A model generated the notes under the pieces. It saw only the letters and a list, made by a program, of their open reading frames with translations, had not been told where the DNA came from and did not search any database. The translations under genes and the position numbers were made by a program. Of a stretch of 52,505 bases of DNA, positions 35,499 to 43,243 are shown piece by piece. Source of the stretch: Helicobacter cetorum (GTDB lineage: Bacteria; Campylobacterota; Campylobacteria; Campylobacterales; Helicobacteraceae); NCBI RefSeq assembly GCF_900198405.1, contig NZ_FZMR01000003.1:1-52505 (forward strand), given 5' to 3'. The stretch's first letter is position 1. Each line of letters begins with the position of its first letter.

Positions 35499-36245
35499 AT
35501 GAAAAAATTTAAGTTTTTAGCTATAAGCATGTTATTAGGTTTGAGCCATTTAGGGGCATCAGAATTTGTGTATCCACAAGTAGAAAACAAAGAGCTTTTA
35601 AACAAATGTGCTAAACAAGAAATTCTAGTGCAAGTAGGTGCAATTAAAGCTATGCCAGCTAATTTAAAAGAGCCTTGTGCTAAGGCCTACAATGATTTTA
35701 TACCGGCGTTTAAAAAGAATTATGCAAAATTTTATGCTAATTTCAACGAAAAAGATTTTAAAGATTTTGTAAATTCTATAGCTATCTCTTCGCCAATATT
35801 TTATGGAGCATTAAAAGCAAGCACATATATGAATAATGATGCAATTAAAGAATTACACAAACTTTCTTCGGTTAGCTTTCAAGAATTTCAAAAACAGGTC
35901 AATCAATACGGAGGTTATGAAGGCTTTTGTAGCATGGCGGCAATAAGCTCTTTAAGAGATGAACACCTAGCATCTGTTAGAAAAAAATGCGTAGAATTGT
36001 CTAAAAAAATAACCGCTATGGCTGATGGTAAAGAAACCTTAAAAAAATATGCACAAGATGCTCTTAAAGTTTCTGATGTGGGTTTAAAGTTTTATAGTGC
36101 GCAATATATATCATCAAAGCAGGGAGAAAAATTCATAGCCCAGCTTGAAAAAATTATAAAAGAAGATAAGGCTAAAAAAGAAGCCAAACAAAAACAACAG
36201 CAACAAGACGCTGAAAATGAACGCTTAAAGAAATTAGCCGAATAA
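35499..36245 (+). CDS. exported protein with basic C-terminal helix
   Basis: The 248-residue protein has a signal peptide (about 1-21, ending HLGA). The helical body has four to five cysteines spaced for disulfides (for example NKCAKQE, KEPCAKAY, EGFCSMAA, RKKCVEL). The C-terminal tail is Lys/Gln/Glu-rich and resembles that of the preceding lipoprotein. AAGGAG lies eight bases before the ATG. Probably periplasmic or secreted; no family recognised. Confidence 0.65.
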   Translation: MKKFKFLAISMLLGLSHLGASEFVYPQVENKELLNKCAKQEILVQVGAIKAMPANLKEPCAKAYNDFIPAFKKNYAKFYANFNEKDFKDFVNSIAISSPIFYGALKASTYMNNDAIKELHKLSSVSFQEFQKQVNQYGGYEGFCSMAAISSLRDEHLASVRKKCVELSKKITAMADGKETLKKYAQDALKVSDVGLKFYSAQYISSKQGEKFIAQLEKIIKEDKAKKEAKQKQQQQDAENERLKKLAE

Positions 36246-36250
36246 TCTAT

Positions 36251-36268
36251 GGCTCATAAGAGCCTTTT
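36251..36268 (+). terminator. terminator after the exported-protein operon
   Basis: GGCTC (36251-36255), loop ATAA, GAGCC (36260-36264), then TTTT, starting five bases after the stop codon. A second hairpin, CCCCTAT (36297-36303) with ATAGGGG (36315-36321), follows and may end leftward transcripts from the aapA-like copy D. Confidence 0.7.
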
Positions 36269-36467
36269 AATTCATTGCATTTTATTTTGATAATAGCCCC
36301 TATTTTAATACAAGATAGGGGTAAGCTCTTTAAAAATTTGTATTCAAGTTCAAGCTAAAAATTTATTTTTTTAAACAATAAAAATTGAAATCCCTTAATT
36401 AGCGTAACAAAACTATGCTTGGCATTATGTGATAACAATAATACAAAAGAGCTTAATGCTGAAAACA

Positions 36468-36560
36468 TCAAAATAAAGAGAGACGCCTTAACACCAACTT
36501 AATCCAAAAAAGAGACAATTCAGTGTATAATGAAGAGCTTTTTCTATGTTTGTTAAACAC
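36468..36560 (-). CDS. aapA: aapA-like peptide, copy D, with GTG start
   Basis: A minus-strand 30-codon frame from GTG 36560 reads (M)FNKHRKSSSLYTELSLFWIK, then LVLRRLSLF. It aligns with copy C (x-Tyr-x-Glu-[Ile/Leu]-Ser-[Phe/Leu]-x-Trp-[Phe/Ile]-Lys-x-Val) allowing one gap. The start is GTG where copies A-C have ATG, and the Shine-Dalgarno site is not recognisable, so expression should be low. TAGAAC (36617-36622, minus) replaces the TAGAAT -10. Probably a decaying copy. Its place is next to the boundary of another conserved block, as with copies A-C. Confidence 0.55.
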   Translation of the reverse strand: MFNKHRKSSSLYTELSLFWIKLVLRRLSLF

Positions 36561-36613
36561 GATAATTCATAGTGTTAAATTTTACCCCCTAAAGCCTACT
36601 AAAACTTAGGGGC
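36538..36613 (+). ncRNA. IsoA-like antisense RNA of copy D
   Basis: GTG-TATAAT on the plus strand (TATAAT 36526-36531) lies inside the copy D frame. The predicted RNA crosses the copy D start codon and ends at CCCCTAA (36586-36592) with TTAGGGG (36606-36612). The antitoxin side looks better preserved than the toxin side. Confidence 0.55.
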
Positions 36614-36742
36614 ATAGTTCTATCTAAACCCCCTTAAGAAATAAAAAATTTTAATCAAATGAAAAATAAAAAAGCGAGATTCTAAATAAAGAGCCAACGC
36701 ACAATGCGAGAGCATTTAAAAACCCTTTAAAAAAGAGCCAAA

Positions 36743-37201
36743 CTACAAACTCTCCAAGACTTTTTGTGCATGGCCTTTAGCTTTGACATTGTAGAAACAT
36801 TTTTCTAAAACACCTTGCGTATTAATAATGAAAGTGGAGCGGATAATCCCTAAATGCTCTTTTCCATAAAGCATGCGTTTGCCATACGCTTTGTAAAGAT
36901 TAGCCACTTCTTTGTTTTCATCACAGAGTAAAATCACATTTAAAGAGCATTTTTTAATAAAATTTTGATGGGATTTAGCACTATCAGGGCTTACGCCTAC
37001 CACGATAGCATTTTTCTTTTCAAATTCGCTAAATAAAGCGCTAAAATCTTGTGCCTCTAAAGTGCAACCGGGTGTGTTATCTTTAGGATAGAAATATAAC
37101 ACCACTTTTTTATGGAGTAAATCTTTTAAAGAAATTTCTATGCCATCGCTATTTTTCAATCTAAAATCTGGGGCGAGTTGTCCCATTTCTAATTTTTGCA
37201 T
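36743..37201 (-). CDS. bcp: bacterioferritin comigratory protein, thiol peroxidase
   Basis: A peroxiredoxin of the BCP/PrxQ type that removes hydroperoxides. The 152-residue protein has the peroxidatic Cys in NTPGCTLEAQDFSALF (about residues 42-57), and SPDSAKSHQNFIKK follows. KHLGIIRSTFIIN is the conserved Arg segment of the active site. It lies downstream of the lut genes on the same strand, twelve bases after lutC, as in H. pylori. Confidence 0.94.
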   Translation of the reverse strand: MQKLEMGQLAPDFRLKNSDGIEISLKDLLHKKVVLYFYPKDNTPGCTLEAQDFSALFSEFEKKNAIVVGVSPDSAKSHQNFIKKCSLNVILLCDENKEVANLYKAYGKRMLYGKEHLGIIRSTFIINTQGVLEKCFYNVKAKGHAQKVLESL

Positions 37202-37212
37202 TTTTATCCTTT

Positions 37213-37848
37213 TTAATAAAGAATGATAGCGACCTTTTGTGGTCCATGCACTCCAAAAACGGTTTTCAGCTCAATATCAGCTGTCCTACTAGGCCCACCG
37301 ATAAAGAGCATGTTTGTAGGTAACACGCCATCTTTACTTTGATTTTTTAAAGCTTGTATGCCTTCGCTTAAGTTCCGCACAATAGATTCTTTTTTTAACA
37401 AAATAATGCAATTAGTCGTAATCAATGAGAGCAATCTTGGGCTTGCAAAAGAAGAAGTTGTCCCACTAATCCCTAAACTTGAAATCCCACAAACCCCATG
37501 CAACAAAGCGGTATCAATGTTGAATAAGGCTTCTCGCATTTCTTCAATTTTTTTATCATAGGGTTGTAAAGAAAAATCCTTAAAAACTTCAAAATTCAAA
37601 TCTAAATCCGTAGAGTGTAAGATTTTTTCGCTTTTAAAGCTTTCTAAAACCTTTAAAATGTCTTGTTCTAAATTTTCTTTGGTGCTTTCAATGACTTCGG
37701 CTTTATTCAAGGTTTGAAAATGCTTGTATTCTTCTACTAAATCTTCAAACTCTACTTTAATAATATTCTTGTAAGCAGGGTTTGCCCCCTTAATAGTGTG
37801 CTTAGCTCTAGCTTCTTTAATGCGGTTTAAAATCAGTTCTTTACTCAT
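37213..37848 (-). CDS. lutC: lactate utilization protein C (LUD domain)
   Basis: The 211-residue LUD-domain protein is part of the LutABC L-lactate oxidising complex, which passes electrons to the quinone pool. GISGTTSSFASPRLLSLIT and the GGPSRTADIELKTVFGVHGP end (about 183-202) are the family signatures. It overlaps lutB by 8 bases. With the lactate permease nearby, it lets the cell use host lactate. Confidence 0.9.
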   Translation of the reverse strand: MSKELILNRIKEARAKHTIKGANPAYKNIIKVEFEDLVEEYKHFQTLNKAEVIESTKENLEQDILKVLESFKSEKILHSTDLDLNFEVFKDFSLQPYDKKIEEMREALFNIDTALLHGVCGISSLGISGTTSSFASPRLLSLITTNCIILLKKESIVRNLSEGIQALKNQSKDGVLPTNMLFIGGPSRTADIELKTVFGVHGPQKVAIILY

Positions 37849-39286
37849 AAATAACCCCTTCTAAATGTTGAACTTTTGCATGCAAGCTTGTATCCATATT
37901 AGGTAAGGTTCTAAATCTAGCCCACTCTTTTACTAAGGGTAGTATGGGGGCAAAAAGCTTGCCTAAAGGCGAGAAAAATTGAGCCATTTTTAATTGAAAA
38001 CGCCATTTAGCCCCATTGCTCGCCATTTTAGCAAACATTTCCATAGAGAATTTTTCCATACCGCTATGTTGCATGTCTTTCACACCCTTGACTACGCCCC
38101 TACCTTCGCCCACTTTATCAGAGCGTAAATCTCTAATGAGTTCAGCTAGTGGAATTTCTACAGGACACACTTCAGAACAACGCCCACAAAGACTGCAAAG
38201 ATTAGGGATATGCCCATAATTATTCAAACCAAAGAGCTGGGGTGATACCACTACGCCTATTGGCCCCGGATAGGTAGAAAGGTAGGCATGCCCACCGATT
38301 TTATCATATACAGGGCAGTGGTTTAAGCAAGTGCCACAGCGAATGCATGACAAAGCACGATAATATTTTTCATCAGCTAGAATATTAGAGCGGTTATTGT
38401 CTAGTAAAATAATGTGTGCCTCTTTAGGACCATCTAAATCATCGTTTTTCCTAGGGCCTGTAATGATGTTTTGATAGCAAGTGATAGGCACGCCTACCGC
38501 ACTTGGAGCAAGCAAATTATTTAAAATTGCCACATCATCAAAGCTTTCTACTAATTTTTCAATCCCACAAATGGCGACATGCACATCACAAGCAGTAGTG
38601 CTCATTCTGCCATTGCCTTCATTTTCAACTAGCCAAATCGCCCCTTCATTGGCAATGGCAAAATTAACCCCACTAATCCCCATTTTAAAGCTTTCAAATT
38701 CCTTACGCATATGCTTTCTAGCAATAGCATTAAGCTTTTCAGGCTCTTCTTCATAAGCAGCATTTAATTTTTCAGCAAAGATTTTTCCTACTTGCTTGCG
38801 GTTTTTATGAATGGCAGGCACCACAATATGCACAGGGTGTTCATCAATGAGCTGGATAATCAATTCGCCTAAATCAGTCTCTTGGGCTTGAATGCCCTTT
38901 TCTTTTAGATAATGATTTAAGCCGATTTCTTCACTCGCCATAGATTTTTGCTTTAAAATGCGATTAATGTTTTTTTCTTTAGCAAGGTTATAAATGATTT
39001 CATTGGCTTCATTACCATCTTTTGCGTAATGGATTTTAAAGCCGTTTTTAGTCGCATTCTTTTCAAATAATTCTAAATACTCATCAAGCCTAGAAAGAAT
39101 TTTAAGCTTGACTTCCTTACCCAAATCTCTTAGATTTTCCCATTCGCTGTAGCGATTTTTGATGAGATTTTTACGATTAGTGCGTAAAGTATCCATAGCA
39201 GAGCGTAAATTTTCTCTTAATTGCTTATCGCCTAGCTGGTCAGTAATAATTTCTTCGTATTCTTGGTCGCTATGATGTTTTTCCAT
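37841..39286 (-). CDS. lutB: lactate utilization iron-sulfur protein B
   Basis: The 481-residue protein has an N-terminal LUD-like part (about 60-310, with GISGVNFAIANEGAIWLVENEG) and two 4Fe-4S motifs: CIRCGTCLNHCPVY (about 315-328) and CSLCGRCSEVCPVEIP (about 365-380). It is the electron-carrying subunit of LutABC. The C-terminal helix region (about 395-470) is normal. It lies 12 bases after lutA. Confidence 0.95.
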   Translation of the reverse strand: MEKHHSDQEYEEIITDQLGDKQLRENLRSAMDTLRTNRKNLIKNRYSEWENLRDLGKEVKLKILSRLDEYLELFEKNATKNGFKIHYAKDGNEANEIIYNLAKEKNINRILKQKSMASEEIGLNHYLKEKGIQAQETDLGELIIQLIDEHPVHIVVPAIHKNRKQVGKIFAEKLNAAYEEEPEKLNAIARKHMRKEFESFKMGISGVNFAIANEGAIWLVENEGNGRMSTTACDVHVAICGIEKLVESFDDVAILNNLLAPSAVGVPITCYQNIITGPRKNDDLDGPKEAHIILLDNNRSNILADEKYYRALSCIRCGTCLNHCPVYDKIGGHAYLSTYPGPIGVVVSPQLFGLNNYGHIPNLCSLCGRCSEVCPVEIPLAELIRDLRSDKVGEGRGVVKGVKDMQHSGMEKFSMEMFAKMASNGAKWRFQLKMAQFFSPLGKLFAPILPLVKEWARFRTLPNMDTSLHAKVQHLEGVIYE

Positions 39287-39298
39287 AAAAATCCTTTT

Positions 39299-40030
39299 TT
39301 AAAGTCCAAGTCTTAAAGCTAAAAAGTCATAAAAATGCATGGGTTTTGTTTTAGAGCTCATTTTTTTCATAGCAGTGCTAATATTCATCAAACACCCTGC
39401 ATCCGCTGAAACAATTATATCTACTTGACGGCTTTCTATATCTTTAATTTTTTCTTTTACCATAGCCGCTGAAATTTCAGGCTCTTTGACTGAAAATGTC
39501 CCCCCAAACCCACAGCATTCTTCTTCTCTCTCTAACTCAATTAATTCTACATTTTTAAGTTGTCTAATAAGATTTTTAGCGTTATTGATAACCTTAGCTA
39601 CCCTTAGAGCATGGCAATTTGAATGCCATGTGATTTTAATGGGTTCGCCATTGTCTTCATACTTGACTTGCAATTTGTTATCCAAAAATTCGCTTAACTC
39701 ATACACCCTAGCACAAAAATCTTTAACCATATTAAATTCAGCATGCCCTTCAAACAATTCCAAATAATCATGTCTCATCATACCCGTGCATGAGCCACTA
39801 GGCAAGACAATAGGATAATCATTGCTAGAAAAGAGTTTGATGTTGTGTAAGGCAACTTTTTTGGTTTCTTCATAATATCCTGAGTTGTAGCTTGGCTGAC
39901 CACAACATGTTTGGTCTTTTTTAAAAATCACTTCCAAATTTTCCTTACGAAGTAATTTGATAGCATTAAGCGATGCGTTGCTATAAATGGCTGTTCCTAG
40001 ACATGTAGCAAAAAAATTGACTTTAGACAA
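39299..40030 (-). CDS. lutA: lactate utilization protein A (CCG-domain)
   Basis: The 243-residue cysteine-rich protein has the two CCG repeats of this heterodisulfide-reductase-like family: TCCGQPSYNSGY (about 41-52) and REEECCGFGGTFSVKEP (about 172-188). It is first in the lutABC-bcp run and shares a 280-base divergent gap with the lactate permease unit. The ATG at 40030 is preceded by AAGGAGCAT. Confidence 0.94.
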   Translation of the reverse strand: MSKVNFFATCLGTAIYSNASLNAIKLLRKENLEVIFKKDQTCCGQPSYNSGYYEETKKVALHNIKLFSSNDYPIVLPSGSCTGMMRHDYLELFEGHAEFNMVKDFCARVYELSEFLDNKLQVKYEDNGEPIKITWHSNCHALRVAKVINNAKNLIRQLKNVELIELEREEECCGFGGTFSVKEPEISAAMVKEKIKDIESRQVDIIVSADAGCLMNISTAMKKMSSKTKPMHFYDFLALRLGL

Positions 40031-40075
40031 AATAATGCTCCTTAAAAATTCAATTATCAGTATCTGTATGCAATG

Positions 40076-40167
40076 ATACTCAAAATTAATAAGTTTTTGA
40101 TAAAGAATTAATGATTTGTTTTTAGTGATTATTTTGAGTATTTTTGTTACTTGTGATATTTAGTAAC
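40076..40167. promoter_or_regulatory. two perfect inverted repeats in the lut/lctP divergent gap
   Basis: ATACTCAAAAT (40076-40086) and ATTTTGAGTAT (40131-40141) are perfect 11-bp inverted arms 44 bases apart. GTTACT (40146-40151) and AGTAAC (40162-40167) form a second, shorter pair. Both lie between the lutA start and the rightward lactate permease unit, where an operator for lactate control would be expected. No regulator is known to me for this site; the arms might instead form RNA structure. Confidence 0.5.
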
Positions 40168-40309
40168 ACTTTTAATTGGAAAATCTAGTCTTTTTGTAGG
40201 TTATAGCCCCCTTAAATTGGAACTTTCTTTGGTATTCATCTTATATTTACTTTTATAAGAGAATAAATAGATTGATAAGCAAAATAAAAGTGTTGTTAAT
40301 GCTAGTGTA

Positions 40310-40489
40310 ATGGGGTCTCTATGGGTAAAGTGGAGCGAATTATTTAGATTTAATGTAAAATATATCGTTGCTTTAGCAATTTTTATTATTGGGATTCTCT
40401 TTACCCTTGTGGTCTATACTCTCTTTTGTAAAGTTAGGGAGAGTTTTTGTGCTTTAGGGCGTGAAGAGTGTGATATAAGGAGACTTTAA
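40310..40489 (+). CDS. 59-residue membrane ORF coupled to lactate permease
   Basis: ATG at 40310 opens a 59-codon frame ending TAA 40487-40489, immediately before the lctP GTG. The peptide has a charged start (MGSLWVKWSELFRFNVK), one clear membrane segment (about 18-39, YIVALAIFIIGILFTLVVYT) and a tail with two Cys (SFCALGREECDIRRL). The lctP Shine-Dalgarno site lies within its last codons, so the two are probably coupled. Its own ribosome site is weak. It could be a small partner of the permease, a leader peptide or chance. Confidence 0.45.
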   Translation: MGSLWVKWSELFRFNVKYIVALAIFIIGILFTLVVYTLFCKVRESFCALGREECDIRRL

Positions 40490-42160
40490 GTGCAATCCAT
40501 TGTTGAATTTCATCAGGTTTATGACCCTTTGGGTAATATTTGGTTAAGTGCTTTAGTAGCAGTATTGCCTATTGTGTTGTTTTTCTTGTCATTGATTGTG
40601 TTTAAACTAAAAGGTTATAGTGCAGCTTTTTTAAGCGTATTGCTTTCAGCTATCATTGCTATTTTAGTGTATAAAATGCCTATAAGTATGGTAGGTTCAA
40701 GCTTTGTTTATGGATTTTTATATGGGTTATGGCCAATTGCTTGGATTATCATTGCAGCGATTTTTTTATATAAACTCAGTGTTAAATCAGGCTATTTTGA
40801 AATCTTAAAAGAAAGTGTTCAGTCCATCACTTTAGACCATAGAATTTTAGTGATTTTAATTGGCTTTTGTTTTGGCTCATTCTTAGAAGGGGCTATTGGT
40901 TTTGGAGGGCCTATTGCTATTACTGCTGCTATTTTAGTTGGTTTAGGCTTAAGCCCTTTATATGCTGCTGGATTATGTTTAATTGCTAATACTGCTCCTG
41001 TAGCCTTTGGTGCGGTGGGTATTCCTATTACGGCTATGGCAGGAGCAGTGGGCGTGCCAGCACTTATGATTTCAGCTATGACAGGTAAAATCCTCTTTTT
41101 TGTAAGTTTGATTGTGCCGTTTTTCATTGTGTTTTTAATGGATGGTTTTAGAGGGATTAGAGAGACTTTTCCGGCTGTTTTTATTGCCGCTGGCACTTTT
41201 GCTATCACGCAGTTTCTAAGCTCTAATTACTTAGGGCCAGAATTACCCGGAATCATTTCAGCGATTACATCGTTAGTATGCACGGCAGTATTTTTAAGGT
41301 TTTGGCAACCTAAGCATATTTTTAGAAGTGATGGCAAGGAAGTAGAGCCAACTAAGCACAACCACCATGTGTGCAAGATTTTTGTTGCTTGGGCACCTTT
41401 TGTAATTTTGATTGTAACGATTGTGTTATGGACTCAGCCTTGGTTTAAAGCCTTGTTTAAAGAGGGTGGAGCGTTAGCGTTTTCTAACTTTTATTTTGAG
41501 TTTGAGAATATCAGCCATAAAATTTTTAAGAGTGCACCATTCTTAGTGGAGGGTAAAGACCCAAGCGATGCAGTTATTTTCAAATTCCCTTTAATTAACA
41601 CCGTGGGAACTTCAATTTTCTTAGCAGCTCTTATTAGCATGATGGTTTTAAGGGTAAAGGCTAGTGAGGCAGTAGGGGTATTTGGAGAGACCTTAAAAGA
41701 AATGCGCTTTCCTATTCTTACGATTGGGTTAGTTTTAAGCTTTGCGTTTGTGTCAAACTATAGCGGTATTTCTGCTACTTTAGCTCTGGCGCTCACGCAT
41801 ACCGGTCAAGCGTTCACTTTCTTTTCGCCCATTATTGGTTGGGTAGGCGTATTTTTAACCGGAAGTGATACTAGCTCAAACCTTTTATTTGGTGCTTTAC
41901 AGCAACTCACCGCTCAAAGATTGAATATTCCTGAAGTTCTAACTTTAACAGCAAATACGGTTGGTGGCACTTTAGGCAAGATGATTAGCCCTCAAAGTAT
42001 TGCCATTGCATGCGCGGCGGTAGGCTTAGCGGGTAAAGAGAGTGATTTGTTTAAATTCACGGTGAAATACTCTATTATCTTTGTAGTAATTATGGGCGTA
42101 GTGATTAGTGCGATTGCGTATCTAATCCCAGATGTAGTGCCTATTGCACCGCATGCTTAA
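40490..42160 (+). CDS. lctP: L-lactate permease
   Basis: A polytopic transporter of 556 residues with about 13 membrane segments. Family signatures are WIIIAAIFLYKLSVKSGYFE (about 84-103), FGSFLEGAIGFGGPIAITAAI (about 124-144) and GSDTSSNLLFGALQ (about 459-472). It starts at GTG with TAAGGAG upstream; the N-terminus MQSIVEF matches H. pylori. It sits divergent to lutABC and supplies their substrate. H. pylori carries two adjacent copies; here there is one. Confidence 0.93.
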   Translation: MQSIVEFHQVYDPLGNIWLSALVAVLPIVLFFLSLIVFKLKGYSAAFLSVLLSAIIAILVYKMPISMVGSSFVYGFLYGLWPIAWIIIAAIFLYKLSVKSGYFEILKESVQSITLDHRILVILIGFCFGSFLEGAIGFGGPIAITAAILVGLGLSPLYAAGLCLIANTAPVAFGAVGIPITAMAGAVGVPALMISAMTGKILFFVSLIVPFFIVFLMDGFRGIRETFPAVFIAAGTFAITQFLSSNYLGPELPGIISAITSLVCTAVFLRFWQPKHIFRSDGKEVEPTKHNHHVCKIFVAWAPFVILIVTIVLWTQPWFKALFKEGGALAFSNFYFEFENISHKIFKSAPFLVEGKDPSDAVIFKFPLINTVGTSIFLAALISMMVLRVKASEAVGVFGETLKEMRFPILTIGLVLSFAFVSNYSGISATLALALTHTGQAFTFFSPIIGWVGVFLTGSDTSSNLLFGALQQLTAQRLNIPEVLTLTANTVGGTLGKMISPQSIAIACAAVGLAGKESDLFKFTVKYSIIFVVIMGVVISAIAYLIPDVVPIAPHA

Positions 42161-42208
42161 ATGGAAGTTTTAGGGCTATTTAAAATAGCTCTAAAAATAT
42201 CTATACAT

Positions 42209-42245
42209 TTAGGGTTTCGCATTGTTGCGAATAGCCCTAAAAGTT
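42209..42245. terminator. bidirectional terminator between lctP and mutY
   Basis: A hairpin with TTAGGG (42209-42214) pairing to CCCTAA (42235-42240) and TTCGCA (42216-42221) pairing to TGCGAA (42226-42231), loop TTGT, small internal bulge, followed by a T-rich run. It lies between two convergent genes. Confidence 0.65.
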
Positions 42246-42256
42246 TTTATCAACAT

Positions 42257-43243
42257 TTAAGTTATAAATAAATTCTTTTCCTTTAGAAATTTCAAAATTT
42301 TAAGTGTCATTGAGCTTATAGGTAAGGTTTCTAAGTCTTTAGAACTATAGAAATTGATAGGATTTTCTAAATCTTTAATGCTTGCTAAATAAAGGTTTAA
42401 ATTGAGCTTGAATTTGGTATGGCTGTGTTTGATGGTTCCTAAAAAGGGGAGTTTAAATTCTAAATTTTCTTTTAAACTAGGAAAATGATGCATGCCAAAA
42501 TAGAGTTTTTGCTCTATTTTTTCTAAAGCGATTTTTTTATCTTCTATTACAATGCCTAAGTAACGCTCTTCTTGAATGATTTCTTGCTTTTTCTTAAGCG
42601 TGTGTTTTTCTAGGCTGTTTTTACCTAGGCAATAATCATTCAAACAGCAAATCTCACACTTAGGCTTGGGGGTGCAAACTAAAGCCCCTAAATCAATAAG
42701 GGCTTGGTTATGATTAAAACTCTCATTAAGATTAAGAAACTCATTAGCTTTAATTTGCAAGTCTTTTGTGCTAGTATTTAAATCCAGTGAAAAAAGCCTT
42801 AAAAGCACTCGTTTAACATTGGCATCTACGCATGCAACTTTTTCTCTAAAACCAAAACATAAAATCGCATTAGCGGTGTATGCACCCACTCCGGGGAGTT
42901 TTAATAAGCTTTGATAGTCATTAGGTAATTGCGAATGGTATTCTTTAACACAAATTTCAGCGCTTCTTTTTAAATTTTTCGCTCTTGAATAATACCCTAA
43001 GCCACGCCAGAGTAATAAAACTTTATCTAGTGGGGCATTAGCCAAGTCTTTTAAAGTAGGAAAAGCTTTTAAAAAAGGAAAATAGTAGCGTTCAACTACC
43101 GTGTTGATTTGGGTTTGTTGACTCATCACTTCACTGATATAGATTTCATAAGGGGCGTTAATTCCTTTTAAATTTCTAAAGGGTAAATCCTTTCGCCCAT
43201 ACTCTTCATACCATTTTAAAAGGGCGTTGTGTAAGGCTTTCAA
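42257..43243 (-). CDS. mutY: A/G-specific adenine glycosylase
   Basis: MutY removes adenine opposite 8-oxoguanine. The 328-residue protein has the catalytic Glu in SEVMSQQTQ (about 36-44), the helix-hairpin-helix LPGVGAYTANAIL (about 114-126) and the catalytic Asp in CVDANVKRVLLRLF. The 4Fe-4S cluster loop is Cys-x5-Cys-x2-Cys-x5-Cys (about 190-206). The C-terminal NUDIX-like part (about 228-325) recognises 8-oxoG. The start is one base from the end of the DASS gene. Confidence 0.93.
   Translation of the reverse strand: MKALHNALLKWYEEYGRKDLPFRNLKGINAPYEIYISEVMSQQTQINTVVERYYFPFLKAFPTLKDLANAPLDKVLLLWRGLGYYSRAKNLKRSAEICVKEYHSQLPNDYQSLLKLPGVGAYTANAILCFGFREKVACVDANVKRVLLRLFSLDLNTSTKDLQIKANEFLNLNESFNHNQALIDLGALVCTPKPKCEICCLNDYCLGKNSLEKHTLKKKQEIIQEERYLGIVIEDKKIALEKIEQKLYFGMHHFPSLKENLEFKLPFLGTIKHSHTKFKLNLNLYLASIKDLENPINFYSSKDLETLPISSMTLKILKFLKEKNLFIT

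Noticed and set aside
40819-41208. 129-codon minus-strand frame within lctP
   Set aside because: A mirror of the permease's Gly/Ala/Ile-rich membrane codons; Lys/Pro/Ile-rich with no start context.
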